A stretch of 52,824 nucleotides of DNA from contig CALVJO010000006.1 of NCBI GenBank assembly GCA_944332225.1, positions 1-52,824 of the forward strand. The letters are read 5' to 3'. A program made the position numbers and the translations under genes. This document shows, piece by piece, positions 34,445 through 43,976 of this stretch (within the stretch, counting starts at the first letter, position 1; every line of letters starts with the position of its first letter). Under the pieces are notes generated by a model. It was given only the letters and a program-made list of their open reading frames with translations, had not been told where the DNA came from and ran no database searches. This DNA is from an uncultured Bacilli bacterium (GTDB taxonomy: Bacteria > Bacillota_I > Bacilli_A > RFN20 > CAG-449).

Positions 34445-36241
34445 TCACTTTCCTCCTTTAGTTTGAGCAAGATATATTTTCTTATATACCTCATTCTCTT
34501 TTAAGAGCTGTTCATGGGTTCCAATATTGGCAATTTTTCCGTCAACCATGAACAAAATAATATCAGCATCTTCAACGGAGGAGATTCTTTGAGTGATTAT
34601 AAATTTTGTTGTAGACGGAATCTCTTCTTTAAAAGCTTTACGAATCAAAGCATCAGTTTTGGTGTCAACCGCGGAGGTTGAATCATCTAAGATTAATATT
34701 TTAGGTTTTTTTAATAGAGCCCTAGCAATACAGATTCTTTGCTTTTGACCTCCTGAAACATTCGTTCCACCTTGTTCAATATAGGTATCATATCCATCAT
34801 TAAACCTAGAGATGAACTCATCAGCTTGAGCTAATTTACATGCAGCGATTAATTCTTCATCAGTTGCATCTTTATTTCCCCAACGGAGATTATCTTTGAT
34901 AGTTCCGGAAAATAAGACGTTCTTTTGTAAAACCATGCTTACTTGATCGCGAAGAGATTTAATATCATAGTCTTTAACATTAACTCCTCCGACTAATACT
35001 TCACCTTGATTGACATCATATAATCTAGGAATTAGATTCATCAAGGTAGTTTTACCTGATCCAGTTGAGCCAAATATTCCAACAACCATTCCTGATTCAA
35101 CTTTAAATGAAATATTTTTTAAGGCTAATTTATCATCATCATGCAAATAAGAAAAAGATACATCTTTAAATTCAACTGAACCATCTTTAATCTCATAAAG
35201 CGGAGAAGAGCAATTTTGAATGGTAGGAACTTCGTTTAATGCTTCAATGATTCTATCGGTAGAAGCTTTAGCCATAACTAGCATCATGAATACCATCGAA
35301 ACCATCATTAAAGCTGATAATATTTGAATCGCATAAGTTATAAATAAATATAGAGTTGAGCCTTCTCCATAGCCATCCCGCGCGATCATTAATGAGCCAA
35401 CAAAAGCAACTATAGTAACTGAAGCATAGATAATAAACATCATAACTGGAGAGTTTAAAGCTATGATCTTTTCAGCCATTTTAGAATTAGATGCAACTTC
35501 AGATGAAGCGTGTTCAAATTTTTTATTTTCTAAATCTTCATTAACATAAGATTTAACTGTTCTAATTCCAGTTATATTCTCTTGAACAATTAAATTTAAA
35601 TGATCATATTTTTTAAACATCTTTTTAAAATAAGGATTAGCTTTTGTAATAATTATGATAAGTAAGATAACTAAGATAGGTGAAGCGATAACAAATACCC
35701 AGGCTAACCTAGAATTAGCTAAAAAAGCCATGATTAAAGAAAATATAAAAATCAGAGGCGCGCGAAATGAAATTCTAGTCGTCATCTGAAATGATTGCTG
35801 ACAGTTTGTGATATCGGTAGTTAATCTAGTAATCAAAGAAGAAGTAGAAAATCTATCAATATTTTCAAAAGAATAATCTTGAATGTGATAGTAAAGATCT
35901 TTTCTAACACTTTTTGCAAATCCAGAAGAAGCATTAGTAGCTAATATTCCAGATACGACTCCTCCCATGAGGGCTAGTAAAGCTAAAATGAGCATTATTA
36001 CCCCATAACAATAAACATAAACATTTGGAGTTTGAGGAAATAACCATTCAAAGTAATTTACCACATTATTCATGAATCCAGAGATAATCGAACTAGGCTC
36101 AAGTCCCGAAGCCCTATCAATAACATCGGCCATAAATAATGGTAATATAGCCTCAATTAAAGCTTCGATAGCAACAAAAACAGGTGTCAGCAACGCCTGG
36201 GCACGATAACCTTTTGAATGCTTAAAATATAATTTCCACAT
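34445..36241 (-). CDS. Heterodimeric ABC exporter, degenerate-site half
   Basis: A 598-residue half-exporter: six helices, then an ATPase with Walker A GSTGSGKTT, signature VSGGQKQRICIARAL and Walker B KILILDDSTSAVD. The residue after the Walker B Asp is Asp, not the catalytic Glu, and the switch position reads ITQRISS with Gln in place of His. These are the marks of the non-hydrolysing partner in a heterodimer. The stop is one base from the next gene's start, so the two halves are made together. The operon continues into the U32 pair. Confidence 0.88.
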   Translation of the reverse strand: MWKLYFKHSKGYRAQALLTPVFVAIEALIEAILPLFMADVIDRASGLEPSSIISGFMNNVVNYFEWLFPQTPNVYVYCYGVIMLILALLALMGGVVSGILATNASSGFAKSVRKDLYYHIQDYSFENIDRFSTSSLITRLTTDITNCQQSFQMTTRISFRAPLIFIFSLIMAFLANSRLAWVFVIASPILVILLIIIITKANPYFKKMFKKYDHLNLIVQENITGIRTVKSYVNEDLENKKFEHASSEVASNSKMAEKIIALNSPVMMFIIYASVTIVAFVGSLMIARDGYGEGSTLYLFITYAIQILSALMMVSMVFMMLVMAKASTDRIIEALNEVPTIQNCSSPLYEIKDGSVEFKDVSFSYLHDDDKLALKNISFKVESGMVVGIFGSTGSGKTTLMNLIPRLYDVNQGEVLVGGVNVKDYDIKSLRDQVSMVLQKNVLFSGTIKDNLRWGNKDATDEELIAACKLAQADEFISRFNDGYDTYIEQGGTNVSGGQKQRICIARALLKKPKILILDDSTSAVDTKTDALIRKAFKEEIPSTTKFIITQRISSVEDADIILFMVDGKIANIGTHEQLLKENEVYKKIYLAQTKGGK

Positions 36242-36258
36242 CGCTTACCTCCATAAAT

Positions 36259-36284
36259 AAATATCCAACTTTCGTTGGATATTT
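36259..36284 (-). terminator. Rho-independent terminator after the DUF308-like gene
   Basis: An 11-bp perfect stem (AAATATCCAAC with GTTGGATATTT) around a GAAA tetraloop on the minus strand, followed by an A/T-rich tail. It separates the membrane-protein gene from the ABC exporter operon. Confidence 0.75.
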
Positions 36285-36287
36285 AAT

Positions 36288-36923
36288 TTATTTTTTTGAA
36301 TCTTTATTATTTCCTTTTATCTTTTTTTCTGGTTTAGAGTAGATTCCATATCCAATTAACAATAAACCTGAAACAATTAATAGACAGACAAATATCCATA
36401 ATAAAGTTATATCGGTTATCATCGGAGCAACCATCATCCACATACCAACGGAAACGAAAGTTAAGGCGACGACAACCCACCAGATCGGATAATATGATTT
36501 AGAGTCTCTTTGATGGAAATATCCCCTAAAGACTTCAACGCAGCCACGAATCCATAAAGCAAGTCCAGTGATCGCGCATGCTCCGTTAACCGGAATGATA
36601 TTTAATTGAGGAATCCATTGTCCTAAAATTAAATATAAATCCACTAAAAGTAACAAGATAAATTCGATTATCGTTAATATTTTAAGGGTTTGTCCAGTGG
36701 TTCTAATCATCTTTCTAAGTAACCAACCAAACAAATATAAAGATAAGAAGAAGGCAATTATTAAATTAATGATTTGTTGCCCCCAAGATTTCCAAACAGC
36801 CCATTCTACATTATTCCAAACAGGCATTAAGAAAATCGATAAAATAATTAATAAGATACCTACAACAATGAAAAGCCAAAATAATTTGTTGTTCTTTTTA
36901 AGTTCAGGAAGTTTTAAACTCAT
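36288..36923 (-). CDS. Six-helix membrane protein, HdeD/DUF308-like
   Basis: A 211-residue protein with about six hydrophobic helices arranged as three pairs, rich in Trp, with a short basic C-terminus (KKIKGNNKDSKK). The helix-pair layout and the length resemble the DUF308/HdeD family, but the match is by pattern only. GAGGTGA before the ATG supports the start. It is a single-gene unit with terminators on both sides. Function unknown. Confidence 0.65.
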   Translation of the reverse strand: MSLKLPELKKNNKLFWLFIVVGILLIILSIFLMPVWNNVEWAVWKSWGQQIINLIIAFFLSLYLFGWLLRKMIRTTGQTLKILTIIEFILLLLVDLYLILGQWIPQLNIIPVNGACAITGLALWIRGCVEVFRGYFHQRDSKSYYPIWWVVVALTFVSVGMWMMVAPMITDITLLWIFVCLLIVSGLLLIGYGIYSKPEKKIKGNNKDSKK

Positions 36924-36993
36924 AATATATTCACCTCGTGTGTATTATAATATTTTTAATTTATTAATTAAAATAATAACATTTTATAACATT

Positions 36994-37021
36994 AAAAAAG
37001 TAGGGAACTTGTCCCTACTTT
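36994..37021 (-). terminator. Rho-independent terminator after the OB-fold lipoprotein
   Basis: A 10-bp stem (AAAGTAGGGA with TCCCTACTTT) and a five-base loop, followed on the minus strand by six T. It lies 20 bases past the lipoprotein stop. Confidence 0.82.
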
Positions 37022-37042
37022 AGTAAATAAAGATTAGATTAA

Positions 37043-38677
37043 TTAAGCAGCGTCAGCAATTGGAGCAAAGTATAAGGTTATGCTTCTAACTCTAATTTGT
37101 GCTCCAACAGCATCTAACTTAATATATTGATATGTTGTATCAAAAGATAATGTATAGTCAGCATAAGCTGAAGTGACAGCCTGATCTGCGATAGTAGTGC
37201 TGAAATCAACTCCATCAGTAGAAGCGGTGACATTTAATGTTGCGTCTTTATTACCAGCACTAAATGAAATTCCATACATAGCACGAGTAGTAGCAATTAT
37301 AGCTGTTGAATCGTTTGTATCACTATCATATAATCTTAATTCTTTTGTGAAGTGAGCTATATTAGTTGTAACGGTAGTAACTGTATCTAGAGTATGAACT
37401 TCATTTTCAGCATATTGAACACCTGCTGGATAATCTCCAAACACATATGTTACTGCATCGGCAGTAGTTGGATCTACTGGCTCTGGCTCTTCTGGTAAAG
37501 GTGTTTCATTAGTAGTTCCAGTTCTTTCTCCAGTGTAATAGATAGTAATAGAATAAACATTTACAGTATAAGTAGAAGGATTAACTAAGAAAAATTCATC
37601 AGTGGTTCCATCAAATGTATAGGTATAAATCTTTCCATCACCTGAAGTAGTAGAAGTAGCTGTGATTTTTGTTCCTTGATCATTTAATCCTGCATACATT
37701 TCTAAATTATCATATTGACCATAGACAAATACTTCTATTTTAGTGATATCAGAAATGTTATTACTGATTAAGAATCCATCAGGATTAATATTAAACTCTT
37801 GAGGAAATTGAGTGTTTTCTACAACATCTCTAGTGATGACTTCAGGAACGCTATTGAAGTTAGATGGATCAATAACGATTGTCTTATCATCTGATGGATC
37901 AGGATCTGGTTCTGGATCGGTATCAGGTAATAATTCAATGTCAGTAGCGATAACATTAATTCTTCCACTAGTAACTCCAACTGCATAACATTCAAGATTA
38001 ACTTTTCTTCCGTTGTTTTCCTGTGTAACTATTTCTTCTAAATCAGAAGGTAAATATGCGAAAGATAAGGTGACAGATGAACCTTCTACTGTGAAGTTTT
38101 CATACTGACTAACAACGAGAGTTGCATTTTCCATAGATACATAATGAATATCATCAGCGTCAGCAGCATAAGCATCAACTTCGGTTGCTGTCCATGCAAC
38201 AGGTGTGACAGGATCTAAAGTAGGTGCAGTTTCAGTTAAAACTGTTACATCAGAATCATTTGTAACTTCAACTTGCATTACTTTTTGATAGTCGCTAGCA
38301 GTTCCATCAACACGAACATAAGCTCCTACAGCAGCTGGGGAAGTAAATCCTTTTCCACCCTTGTAAACATAAACATAGCCGGTTTCATCTCTTAAGACTA
38401 AAGCTTTTTCAGTCGAAGCAACGACGACACCTCTTAAGTTTGTGATTGTCGCGCCGTCTGCAGCTTGTTTAGCCTCCGCGCAAGTTGTGACATCTTCTTC
38501 ATCAGGAACTGATGTCGTGGTATTTGAAGGTGAGCTGGTAGTTGGGTTAGAGGTTTGTGAGGTTGATGAAGATGAGCCACCGTCAGAAGTAGGTGTAGAA
38601 GAGCTTGTTGGTCCTCCACACGCGACTAATACGCCACATAAGGCGAATAGTCCTAATGTAAATAATCTCTTATTCAT
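37043..38677 (-). CDS. Lipoprotein with Ser/Thr linker and OB-fold-like domain
   Basis: A 544-residue secreted lipoprotein with lipobox LVAC (Cys 20), then about 40 residues mainly of Ser, Thr, Pro and Gly, a cell-wall-spanning linker. The first folded part (from TCAEAKQAADGA) resembles the OB-fold domains found in YhcR-type extracellular nucleases and other surface proteins. A related segment with IHYVSMENATLVV follows. The C-terminal 250 residues are beta-rich with two repeated units that end in ITIYYTGER and ITLYFAP. No nuclease catalytic motif is visible. Monocistronic, with terminator 36994-37021. Confidence 0.7.
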   Translation of the reverse strand: MNKRLFTLGLFALCGVLVACGGPTSSSTPTSDGGSSSSTSQTSNPTTSSPSNTTTSVPDEEDVTTCAEAKQAADGATITNLRGVVVASTEKALVLRDETGYVYVYKGGKGFTSPAAVGAYVRVDGTASDYQKVMQVEVTNDSDVTVLTETAPTLDPVTPVAWTATEVDAYAADADDIHYVSMENATLVVSQYENFTVEGSSVTLSFAYLPSDLEEIVTQENNGRKVNLECYAVGVTSGRINVIATDIELLPDTDPEPDPDPSDDKTIVIDPSNFNSVPEVITRDVVENTQFPQEFNINPDGFLISNNISDITKIEVFVYGQYDNLEMYAGLNDQGTKITATSTTSGDGKIYTYTFDGTTDEFFLVNPSTYTVNVYSITIYYTGERTGTTNETPLPEEPEPVDPTTADAVTYVFGDYPAGVQYAENEVHTLDTVTTVTTNIAHFTKELRLYDSDTNDSTAIIATTRAMYGISFSAGNKDATLNVTASTDGVDFSTTIADQAVTSAYADYTLSFDTTYQYIKLDAVGAQIRVRSITLYFAPIADAA

Positions 38678-38823
38678 TTAAATCTCCTTTATATTTACAA
38701 GCTCATTCTAACAAAAAACGAAATTAAAATGCAACTTTTAGGTGAAAAAGTGAGTATTAAAAATGATTTTTAAGAAGAAACCCCTTACAAATGTATTTAA
38801 AACAAAATTTTCGATAAAAATGA

Positions 38824-39261
38824 TTAAAGAGTGACTGATTCTTGATTCGAAAGTATTAAAAGTTCATTTAATCCTTCATCGCGGAAGACTTTTAAAGTAG
38901 CTAAAAAATGTTCAGATAGATTATTAGATTTTTGAACTTCATTGATATTATACCAATTAACTTCACCTTCATCTGATGATTTTAGCTCTCCATCAAAGTC
39001 ATTTGTCTTTAATAGGATAGATAAATATTTATCATCTTTATCAAAATACTCTTTTACTCCGACTATTTTTAAAGAATGAACATCTAAATTTGTCTCTTCT
39101 TTAATTTCTCTAACCGCGGTTAAGATTATCGAATCATCATTTTCAACATGACCACCTATAAAGGAAAGACCATGAGTTTTCTTATTAATTCGGTTTTGCA
39201 ATAATATTTTATCGTCTTTATAAATCATAATTATAACTGTGACAAAAACTTTTTTTCTCAT
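38824..39261 (-). CDS. NUDIX hydrolase
   Basis: A 145-residue NUDIX protein. The box reads GGHVENDDS, then AVREIKEETNL. The position of the first conserved Glu of the box is Asp, while the catalytic REIKEE is intact. The likely role is nucleotide diphosphate hydrolysis; substrate unknown. AAGGAGG before the ATG supports the start. It is a single gene between terminators and is not similar enough to the NUDIX gene at 1371-1877 to be a simple duplicate. Confidence 0.85.
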   Translation of the reverse strand: MRKKVFVTVIIMIYKDDKILLQNRINKKTHGLSFIGGHVENDDSIILTAVREIKEETNLDVHSLKIVGVKEYFDKDDKYLSILLKTNDFDGELKSSDEGEVNWYNINEVQKSNNLSEHFLATLKVFRDEGLNELLILSNQESVTL

Positions 39262-39342
39262 AATTCCCTCCTTGTTGATACTAAATTTTATATCGTTAAC
39301 AAGCTTTCTTTCAAGAAAAAATCTTATTTTAGTTTGTCATTT

Positions 39343-39366
39343 AAAAAATAGATGGTTTCCCATCTA
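39343..39366 (-). terminator. Rho-independent terminator after the ABC-2 permease
   Basis: A 7-bp stem (TAGATGG with CCATCTA) with a four-base loop and, on the minus strand, a run of six T. It lies 15 bases past the permease stop. Confidence 0.7.
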
Positions 39367-39381
39367 CTTTTAATATTTGTC

Positions 39382-40941
39382 TTAGCAAGAGATTTGTAAT
39401 AGCCATTTAGGCGATTTTTTGAATAATGGAATTCCAAAACCAATAGTCAAAGCGATGACATATAAAATCGAAATTATAAAAGTTACATATGAAGGTAATC
39501 CAGCGAATAATCCAATTAATGAGATCACGATTGTTAAGGCTCCAAAAAGAAGCGCGGTTAAAGAATAAATAACTGATGAGACAGAATTTTTGATTTCATT
39601 ATAAGAAGACCAGTTGATCTTATAATAATGGAAGTTAAGGATTAAGCCGTACATTCCCATTCCTAAAATGTAGATTTGAGGCATCAATATTACTTCTAAG
39701 ATGATAAAGATATCTAATGGAAATAATACGCAAGTGATTATCGAAGCAATTAAGGTAAGGGAACCAACAATTGTCTGATTTACTATTAGTTTAGATAAAA
39801 CAAATTTTTTAGAAGAAATCGGCAATGATTTAATTATCGAAATACCTTGTTTTTCTAAAGTTATCGCAAATGCCGTGTAATTAGAGATTGAGCTAATAAC
39901 GGCTAATATTCCAGGCATGACTAATCCTAATACATAGTAATATGTCATAATTTCATCAGGATCTTGAGATTCAAACGGCGTGTATCTTAAAAGAAACGGC
40001 ATTATGAGGGCTAGTATAGATCCAACAAAGCAGCCAAGTAGGACCATAGGATTAGAGACTAATGTTGCTATATCCTTTTTAAACATAGTCCATGTTAAAG
40101 GAGACGATCTAATATCTTTTGAATTAAACTTTCTTTTTGATTCTACGATAAATAAAGCTTGATAGAATTTTTCATAGAATAGGGAATATAAAACAACAAT
40201 GATTGCTGTCGATAATATAGCAAAACCTACCAGCAAGCAAACATAGAGGATATCATGATCGATAATTCCTAATTCAACCCATTTTAAGAATGGTAATATT
40301 ATTGAGATGACATTATTAATTTGATTTGCCATCTCTGAATTAGTCGAGTAGCTAACAAAGAAGATAAATATGATAAATGCTAAATAAATTAATATATAAA
40401 TGATATTAGATATAGTTTTTGCTTTTTGAAATCTATTAGTTAATAAAGTTACGATGAAGCCAATAGCTACAGAGATAACAACAGTAATTAAAGGAACGAA
40501 GATCATTCCAATAGTTCCTAATAGTAGATACCATCTATCCATTTGAGTGTAGAACACTAAAGTAGGTAGCATGAATAATAAGGAAAATAATAACTCTTCA
40601 AGATAGAAGAAACTTAATTTAGCCCCGATTATCGTCTTTTTGTTAATAGGCATCGGAACTAGAATATTATGATCTTTTACTGAGAATAAGACATCTTTTG
40701 CTCTAAAAAATGAGGTAAAGAAAGTAATTGAGCAAGTCATTCCAGTCATCAAGATGATATATTGATCCGTCATATTGACAGACGAATATACCTGCATAAA
40801 CATATAATTAAAGTAAAAGGAACATCCTAAAAGCAAAACGATAGTCAAAATAATAAGAGCTAAGGAAGAAGATTTACGGCTATTATTTAAAGAAAACTTC
40901 TCCTTAAAGAATATTTTTAATAATAGAAAATAATTACTCAT
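39382..40941 (-). CDS. ABC-2-type transporter permease
   Basis: A 519-residue integral membrane protein with about twelve hydrophobic helices in two sets of six, separated by a loop of about 45 residues starting FYEKFYQALFIVESKR. This layout resembles the YtrC/YtrD and bacitracin-type ABC-2 permeases of Firmicutes. Its start overlaps the last 8 bases of the ATPase gene. The pair probably exports or removes a peptide or lipid from the membrane; no substrate clue is present. Confidence 0.82.
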   Translation of the reverse strand: MSNYFLLLKIFFKEKFSLNNSRKSSSLALIILTIVLLLGCSFYFNYMFMQVYSSVNMTDQYIILMTGMTCSITFFTSFFRAKDVLFSVKDHNILVPMPINKKTIIGAKLSFFYLEELLFSLLFMLPTLVFYTQMDRWYLLLGTIGMIFVPLITVVISVAIGFIVTLLTNRFQKAKTISNIIYILIYLAFIIFIFFVSYSTNSEMANQINNVISIILPFLKWVELGIIDHDILYVCLLVGFAILSTAIIVVLYSLFYEKFYQALFIVESKRKFNSKDIRSSPLTWTMFKKDIATLVSNPMVLLGCFVGSILALIMPFLLRYTPFESQDPDEIMTYYYVLGLVMPGILAVISSISNYTAFAITLEKQGISIIKSLPISSKKFVLSKLIVNQTIVGSLTLIASIITCVLFPLDIFIILEVILMPQIYILGMGMYGLILNFHYYKINWSSYNEIKNSVSSVIYSLTALLFGALTIVISLIGLFAGLPSYVTFIISILYVIALTIGFGIPLFKKSPKWLLQISC

Positions 40942-41647
40942 GCTCAGTTAACTCCAAGAAGAATGATTCAAGAGAATCGTCTTCCTTAATTGAATCGATA
41001 TTGCCATCGTAGATGATCTCTCCATCTTTAATAATCGCAATGTGATTACATAATTTTTCAACAACTTCTAAAACATGGGATGAAAAGAAGATTATATTAC
41101 CTTGAGATACAAATTCCTTCATCATCTCTTTTAAGATATGTGATGATTTTGGATCTAATCCAACAAAAGGTTCATCTAAGATTAATAATTTAGGACTATG
41201 CATCAATGAAGAAATAACCGCGAGTTTTTGCTTCATACCATGAGAATAAGTTTTGATTTTATTTCCTAAAGCTTCTTTAATTTCAAATCTTGTAGCTAAT
41301 TCATCAATTTTCTTCTTTCGCTCTTCTTGAGAGATATTATATACATCTCCGATAAAATTAAGATAATTAACACCAGATAAGTTTTCATATAAATCAGGAT
41401 TATCAGGTATGTAGGCGATTTGCTTTTTATATTTAATTTCATCTTGCTTCAAGGTTAAATCATTTAAAATAATCTCGCCTGAATCAAAAGGATGGATTCC
41501 TACTATAGATTTAATAAGAGTCGACTTTCCAGCTCCATTAGGTCCGATGAATCCGAAAATTTCTCCATCATTAATAGTAAGATTAATGTTTTTATTCGCG
41601 TATTTTCCTCCGCGATATTGCTTATTGCAATTCTCTATTTTAAGCAT
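40934..41647 (-). CDS. ABC transporter ATP-binding protein
   Basis: A 237-residue ATPase subunit. Walker A is GPNGAGKST, the signature YSHGMKQKLAVISSL, Walker B KLLILDEPFVGLDP, and the switch His lies in FFSSHVLEVVE. The YSHGMKQ form and the short C-terminus are typical of CcmA/YtrB-type drug or bacteriocin export ATPases. ATG 41647 was chosen because CAAGGAGG precedes it; the 41668 start lies inside the ribosome site region. It forms an operon with the permease gene. Confidence 0.9.
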   Translation of the reverse strand: MLKIENCNKQYRGGKYANKNINLTINDGEIFGFIGPNGAGKSTLIKSIVGIHPFDSGEIILNDLTLKQDEIKYKKQIAYIPDNPDLYENLSGVNYLNFIGDVYNISQEERKKKIDELATRFEIKEALGNKIKTYSHGMKQKLAVISSLMHSPKLLILDEPFVGLDPKSSHILKEMMKEFVSQGNIIFFSSHVLEVVEKLCNHIAIIKDGEIIYDGNIDSIKEDDSLESFFLELTEHE

Positions 41648-41800
41648 AACTGCCTCCTTGCCTATCAAGTTACATTATGCCTAGATGAAAAACAAGAAAC
41701 TTTTAGTTGCCATTGTAAGTTATTATTATTTTTTTCATCAGTTTGTCGAAAAAGAATATTAAAATTAACTAAATATATAGACCTTTATTTAATCAAGTAG

Positions 41801-42421
41801 TTATTCATTATTATTGCATCCTCTCTCACCAAGTAACAAATAGCATAATTGACAATATATTTGGCATTTAGCTTTACAAATTTTATCTATGTCAAGTTTA
41901 TATACGAACTCTTCTACTTTTGTCCCTTTAACATAAATCTTATTGGCTTTCTTATATAAAAATCGTAATTTTTCAAAGCCGTTTCCACTTAATTTCTTTG
42001 ATATATTTTTAGAAAGTTTTAAGAATTTTAAAATATTATCAATATCAAGCAAAAATATATCTTCAATTGATTTTTCGGCAACCAAATGTATGACTTTGCT
42101 TGCTCCAGATGCTTTTAATTCTCGCTCAACAATTTTCCAATCAACAGGAGGAGTTTGATTGATTAATTCAAAAACGTCTTTATCGTAACATAGAACAACT
42201 ATTTTCTTATAATTTTTATATTTAGAGGCTTTTGTCTCACGATTAAACTTATTAATTAACTTTGTCTTAAAGTTACCTATACCAGCAATGTTATATTTTT
42301 TTATCTCGTCGACATTAAATTTTTTGTTAGATTTTTCTCGAATATGTTCAATTAATATATCGTAAAATACTTTATCAGTTGCTCCTTCAGTATAGATGCA
42401 AACCAAAGTTTTATTCGACAT
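41801..42421 (-). CDS. TOPRIM-like protein (RloB/AriB-type) of a two-gene ATPase module
   Basis: A 206-residue protein with TOPRIM-type acidic motifs: TEGATDKVFY near the N-terminus (E12) and VVLCYDKDVF (D80 and D82), with a further acidic pair in KSIEDIFLLD. The C-terminus is Cys- and Lys-rich and ends GERGCNNNE. TOPRIM nucleases of this kind act with ATPase partners in RloAB, PARIS and OLD systems. It starts inside the last codons of the ATPase gene (11-base overlap). At 206 residues it is nearer RloB than AriB (about 300). No terminator was seen downstream. Confidence 0.68.
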   Translation of the reverse strand: MSNKTLVCIYTEGATDKVFYDILIEHIREKSNKKFNVDEIKKYNIAGIGNFKTKLINKFNRETKASKYKNYKKIVVLCYDKDVFELINQTPPVDWKIVERELKASGASKVIHLVAEKSIEDIFLLDIDNILKFLKLSKNISKKLSGNGFEKLRFLYKKANKIYVKGTKVEEFVYKLDIDKICKAKCQIYCQLCYLLLGERGCNNNE

Positions 42422-43706
42422 AAGAAAGCAATTCCTCTATATCATCATCACTGCCGCTCATAAGATCAAATAAATAATCTCCTAAGCCCATATTACTCAC
42501 GATTAAATCTTTCATTAATCTTTTTTTCGCGTTAGTAGAAGATTTTAACTTTTTAAAAATTGCTAACCCATAATCATTGGTGATTCCTAAATAAATATTT
42601 TCAGGATTTAAGTAATTAATTAAATATGGAGAATGACTAGAAAATAACAATTTTGTATTTTCAGCTAATTCAGTTACAGTAAAAAGAAATTTTTTCAATA
42701 ATCCAGGGTGAACAGAGTTTTCAGGCTCTTCAATACATATTAAATCGTAGTTGTTAATCTGTGCTAGAACGACAAAAGTTAACAGCAATAAAACTCGTTG
42801 AGCCCCATCTGACATCTGAGAAAAGTTAATTGAGGTGGCAAGATTTTTATCTTCAACGAACAATAAGTAATATTTATTGCTAAATGGGATTGTTTTATCA
42901 TCATTTGTTTGTTTTTTTGTTTTTTGCAAGAAATTTTTATTACTTATTTCCTCTACATAAATATTTTTAATCGAAGGAAATAATGAAATAAAGGAATTAA
43001 TTAACAATTGATATTTATCATTATGCGATTCTTTTATACGATATAAAGTCTTAGGAATGTTAAGCTCAGGTTTCAATGTTAAATCTGTGAGTTCTTGTTC
43101 GCTCATAAAAGTTATTCCATACCCATAACTTGAATCAAAATGCCTATCTATATATACATTGATATTGTGAAACTGTTTTATCGTTGTTTGATAAAATAAG
43201 TCATCGTAAGCTAGTAGTTTATTTAGAACTAAATCACTTTCACTGATTTGAATCTTTGTAGAGCACCTGCCAGTTTTTGATGATTTATAAAATGCTGAAT
43301 CATTTTCACGCTTTATATAAGTTGTTGCAGATTGACTACAATTCTTAATTTTTAAACATTCAGAAACAATTCTTCCTTTGTAACCATTTTTATAAGATGG
43401 CCATTCAAAAGAATATGAATAAATTATATTCGCTTGTGAGTTAATTGTTGTTTCTAAACATTCAATTTCAAAAGAAAATAAATCATCAACATTATCTTTT
43501 AAGCATGGTCTAGACTTATTATCATTCATCATTGTTTGCTTTATTCTTGGATGTTGTTGAATAAAAGAAAGGCCAAAAACAATAGAAGTAAACAAATTTG
43601 ACTTTCCATAGTTATTTAAAGAAAGAATGCTTGTTAATTGATTTAGATTGATTGATGTATTCTTGATATTACAGTATCCGTTTACTCTTATTCGCTTTAG
43701 ATTCAT
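42411..43706 (-). CDS. AAA_15/AAA_21-type ATPase (RloA/AriA/OLD-like)
   Basis: A 431-residue ABC/SMC-like ATPase. The P-loop is SLNNYGKSN (K35), where the first Gly of the GxNxxGKS motif is Ser, a mild degeneration. The signature region is FSQMSDGAQRVLLLL, Walker B is LICIEEPENSVHPG, and the switch His lies in LLFSSHSPYLINYL. These match the OLD-type ATPases that form the first gene of RloAB and PARIS anti-phage modules. The next gene is the TOPRIM-like partner. A helpful AAGGA precedes the start. It is divergent from the dehydratase-activator operon with an AT-rich 270-base gap. Confidence 0.82.
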   Translation of the reverse strand: MNLKRIRVNGYCNIKNTSINLNQLTSILSLNNYGKSNLFTSIVFGLSFIQQHPRIKQTMMNDNKSRPCLKDNVDDLFSFEIECLETTINSQANIIYSYSFEWPSYKNGYKGRIVSECLKIKNCSQSATTYIKRENDSAFYKSSKTGRCSTKIQISESDLVLNKLLAYDDLFYQTTIKQFHNINVYIDRHFDSSYGYGITFMSEQELTDLTLKPELNIPKTLYRIKESHNDKYQLLINSFISLFPSIKNIYVEEISNKNFLQKTKKQTNDDKTIPFSNKYYLLFVEDKNLATSINFSQMSDGAQRVLLLLTFVVLAQINNYDLICIEEPENSVHPGLLKKFLFTVTELAENTKLLFSSHSPYLINYLNPENIYLGITNDYGLAIFKKLKSSTNAKKRLMKDLIVSNMGLGDYLFDLMSGSDDDIEELLSYVE

Positions 43707-43929
43707 ATTTTTTCCTTAATAAAAGGATATGTTTAATTATAATCTCGTGCAATATTTTTTTGCTTAAATTTAATAAAAGTGACGAAATTTTCAGCATTTT
43801 TTAAAAATTAGCGATTTTTTAATCACATATTTTATTAATTAATAATTTATTTTTTATAAAGATATTTTAGCTAAATCGACATCACTTTTATCTAAAATGC
43901 TAATAAAAATATAGTTTTTTGCTTTTTTG

Positions 43930-43960
43930 TTAACATTTAATTTAAATATTTTTTTATAAT
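43930..43960 (+). promoter_or_regulatory. Possible promoter of the dehydratase-activator operon
   Basis: TATAAT (43955-43960) is 17 bases before the start codon, with TTAACA 19 bases further up as the best -35. Spacing is slightly long. The gap 43707-43929 is very A/T-rich and shows no other feature that I can support. Confidence 0.5.
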
Positions 43961-43976
43961 ATCAAACGGTGAAAAT

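Noticed and set aside
38434-38681. ORFs within the Ser/Thr-rich part of the OB-fold lipoprotein
   Set aside because: Low-complexity coding DNA opens other frames; lipobox and linker support only the main frame.
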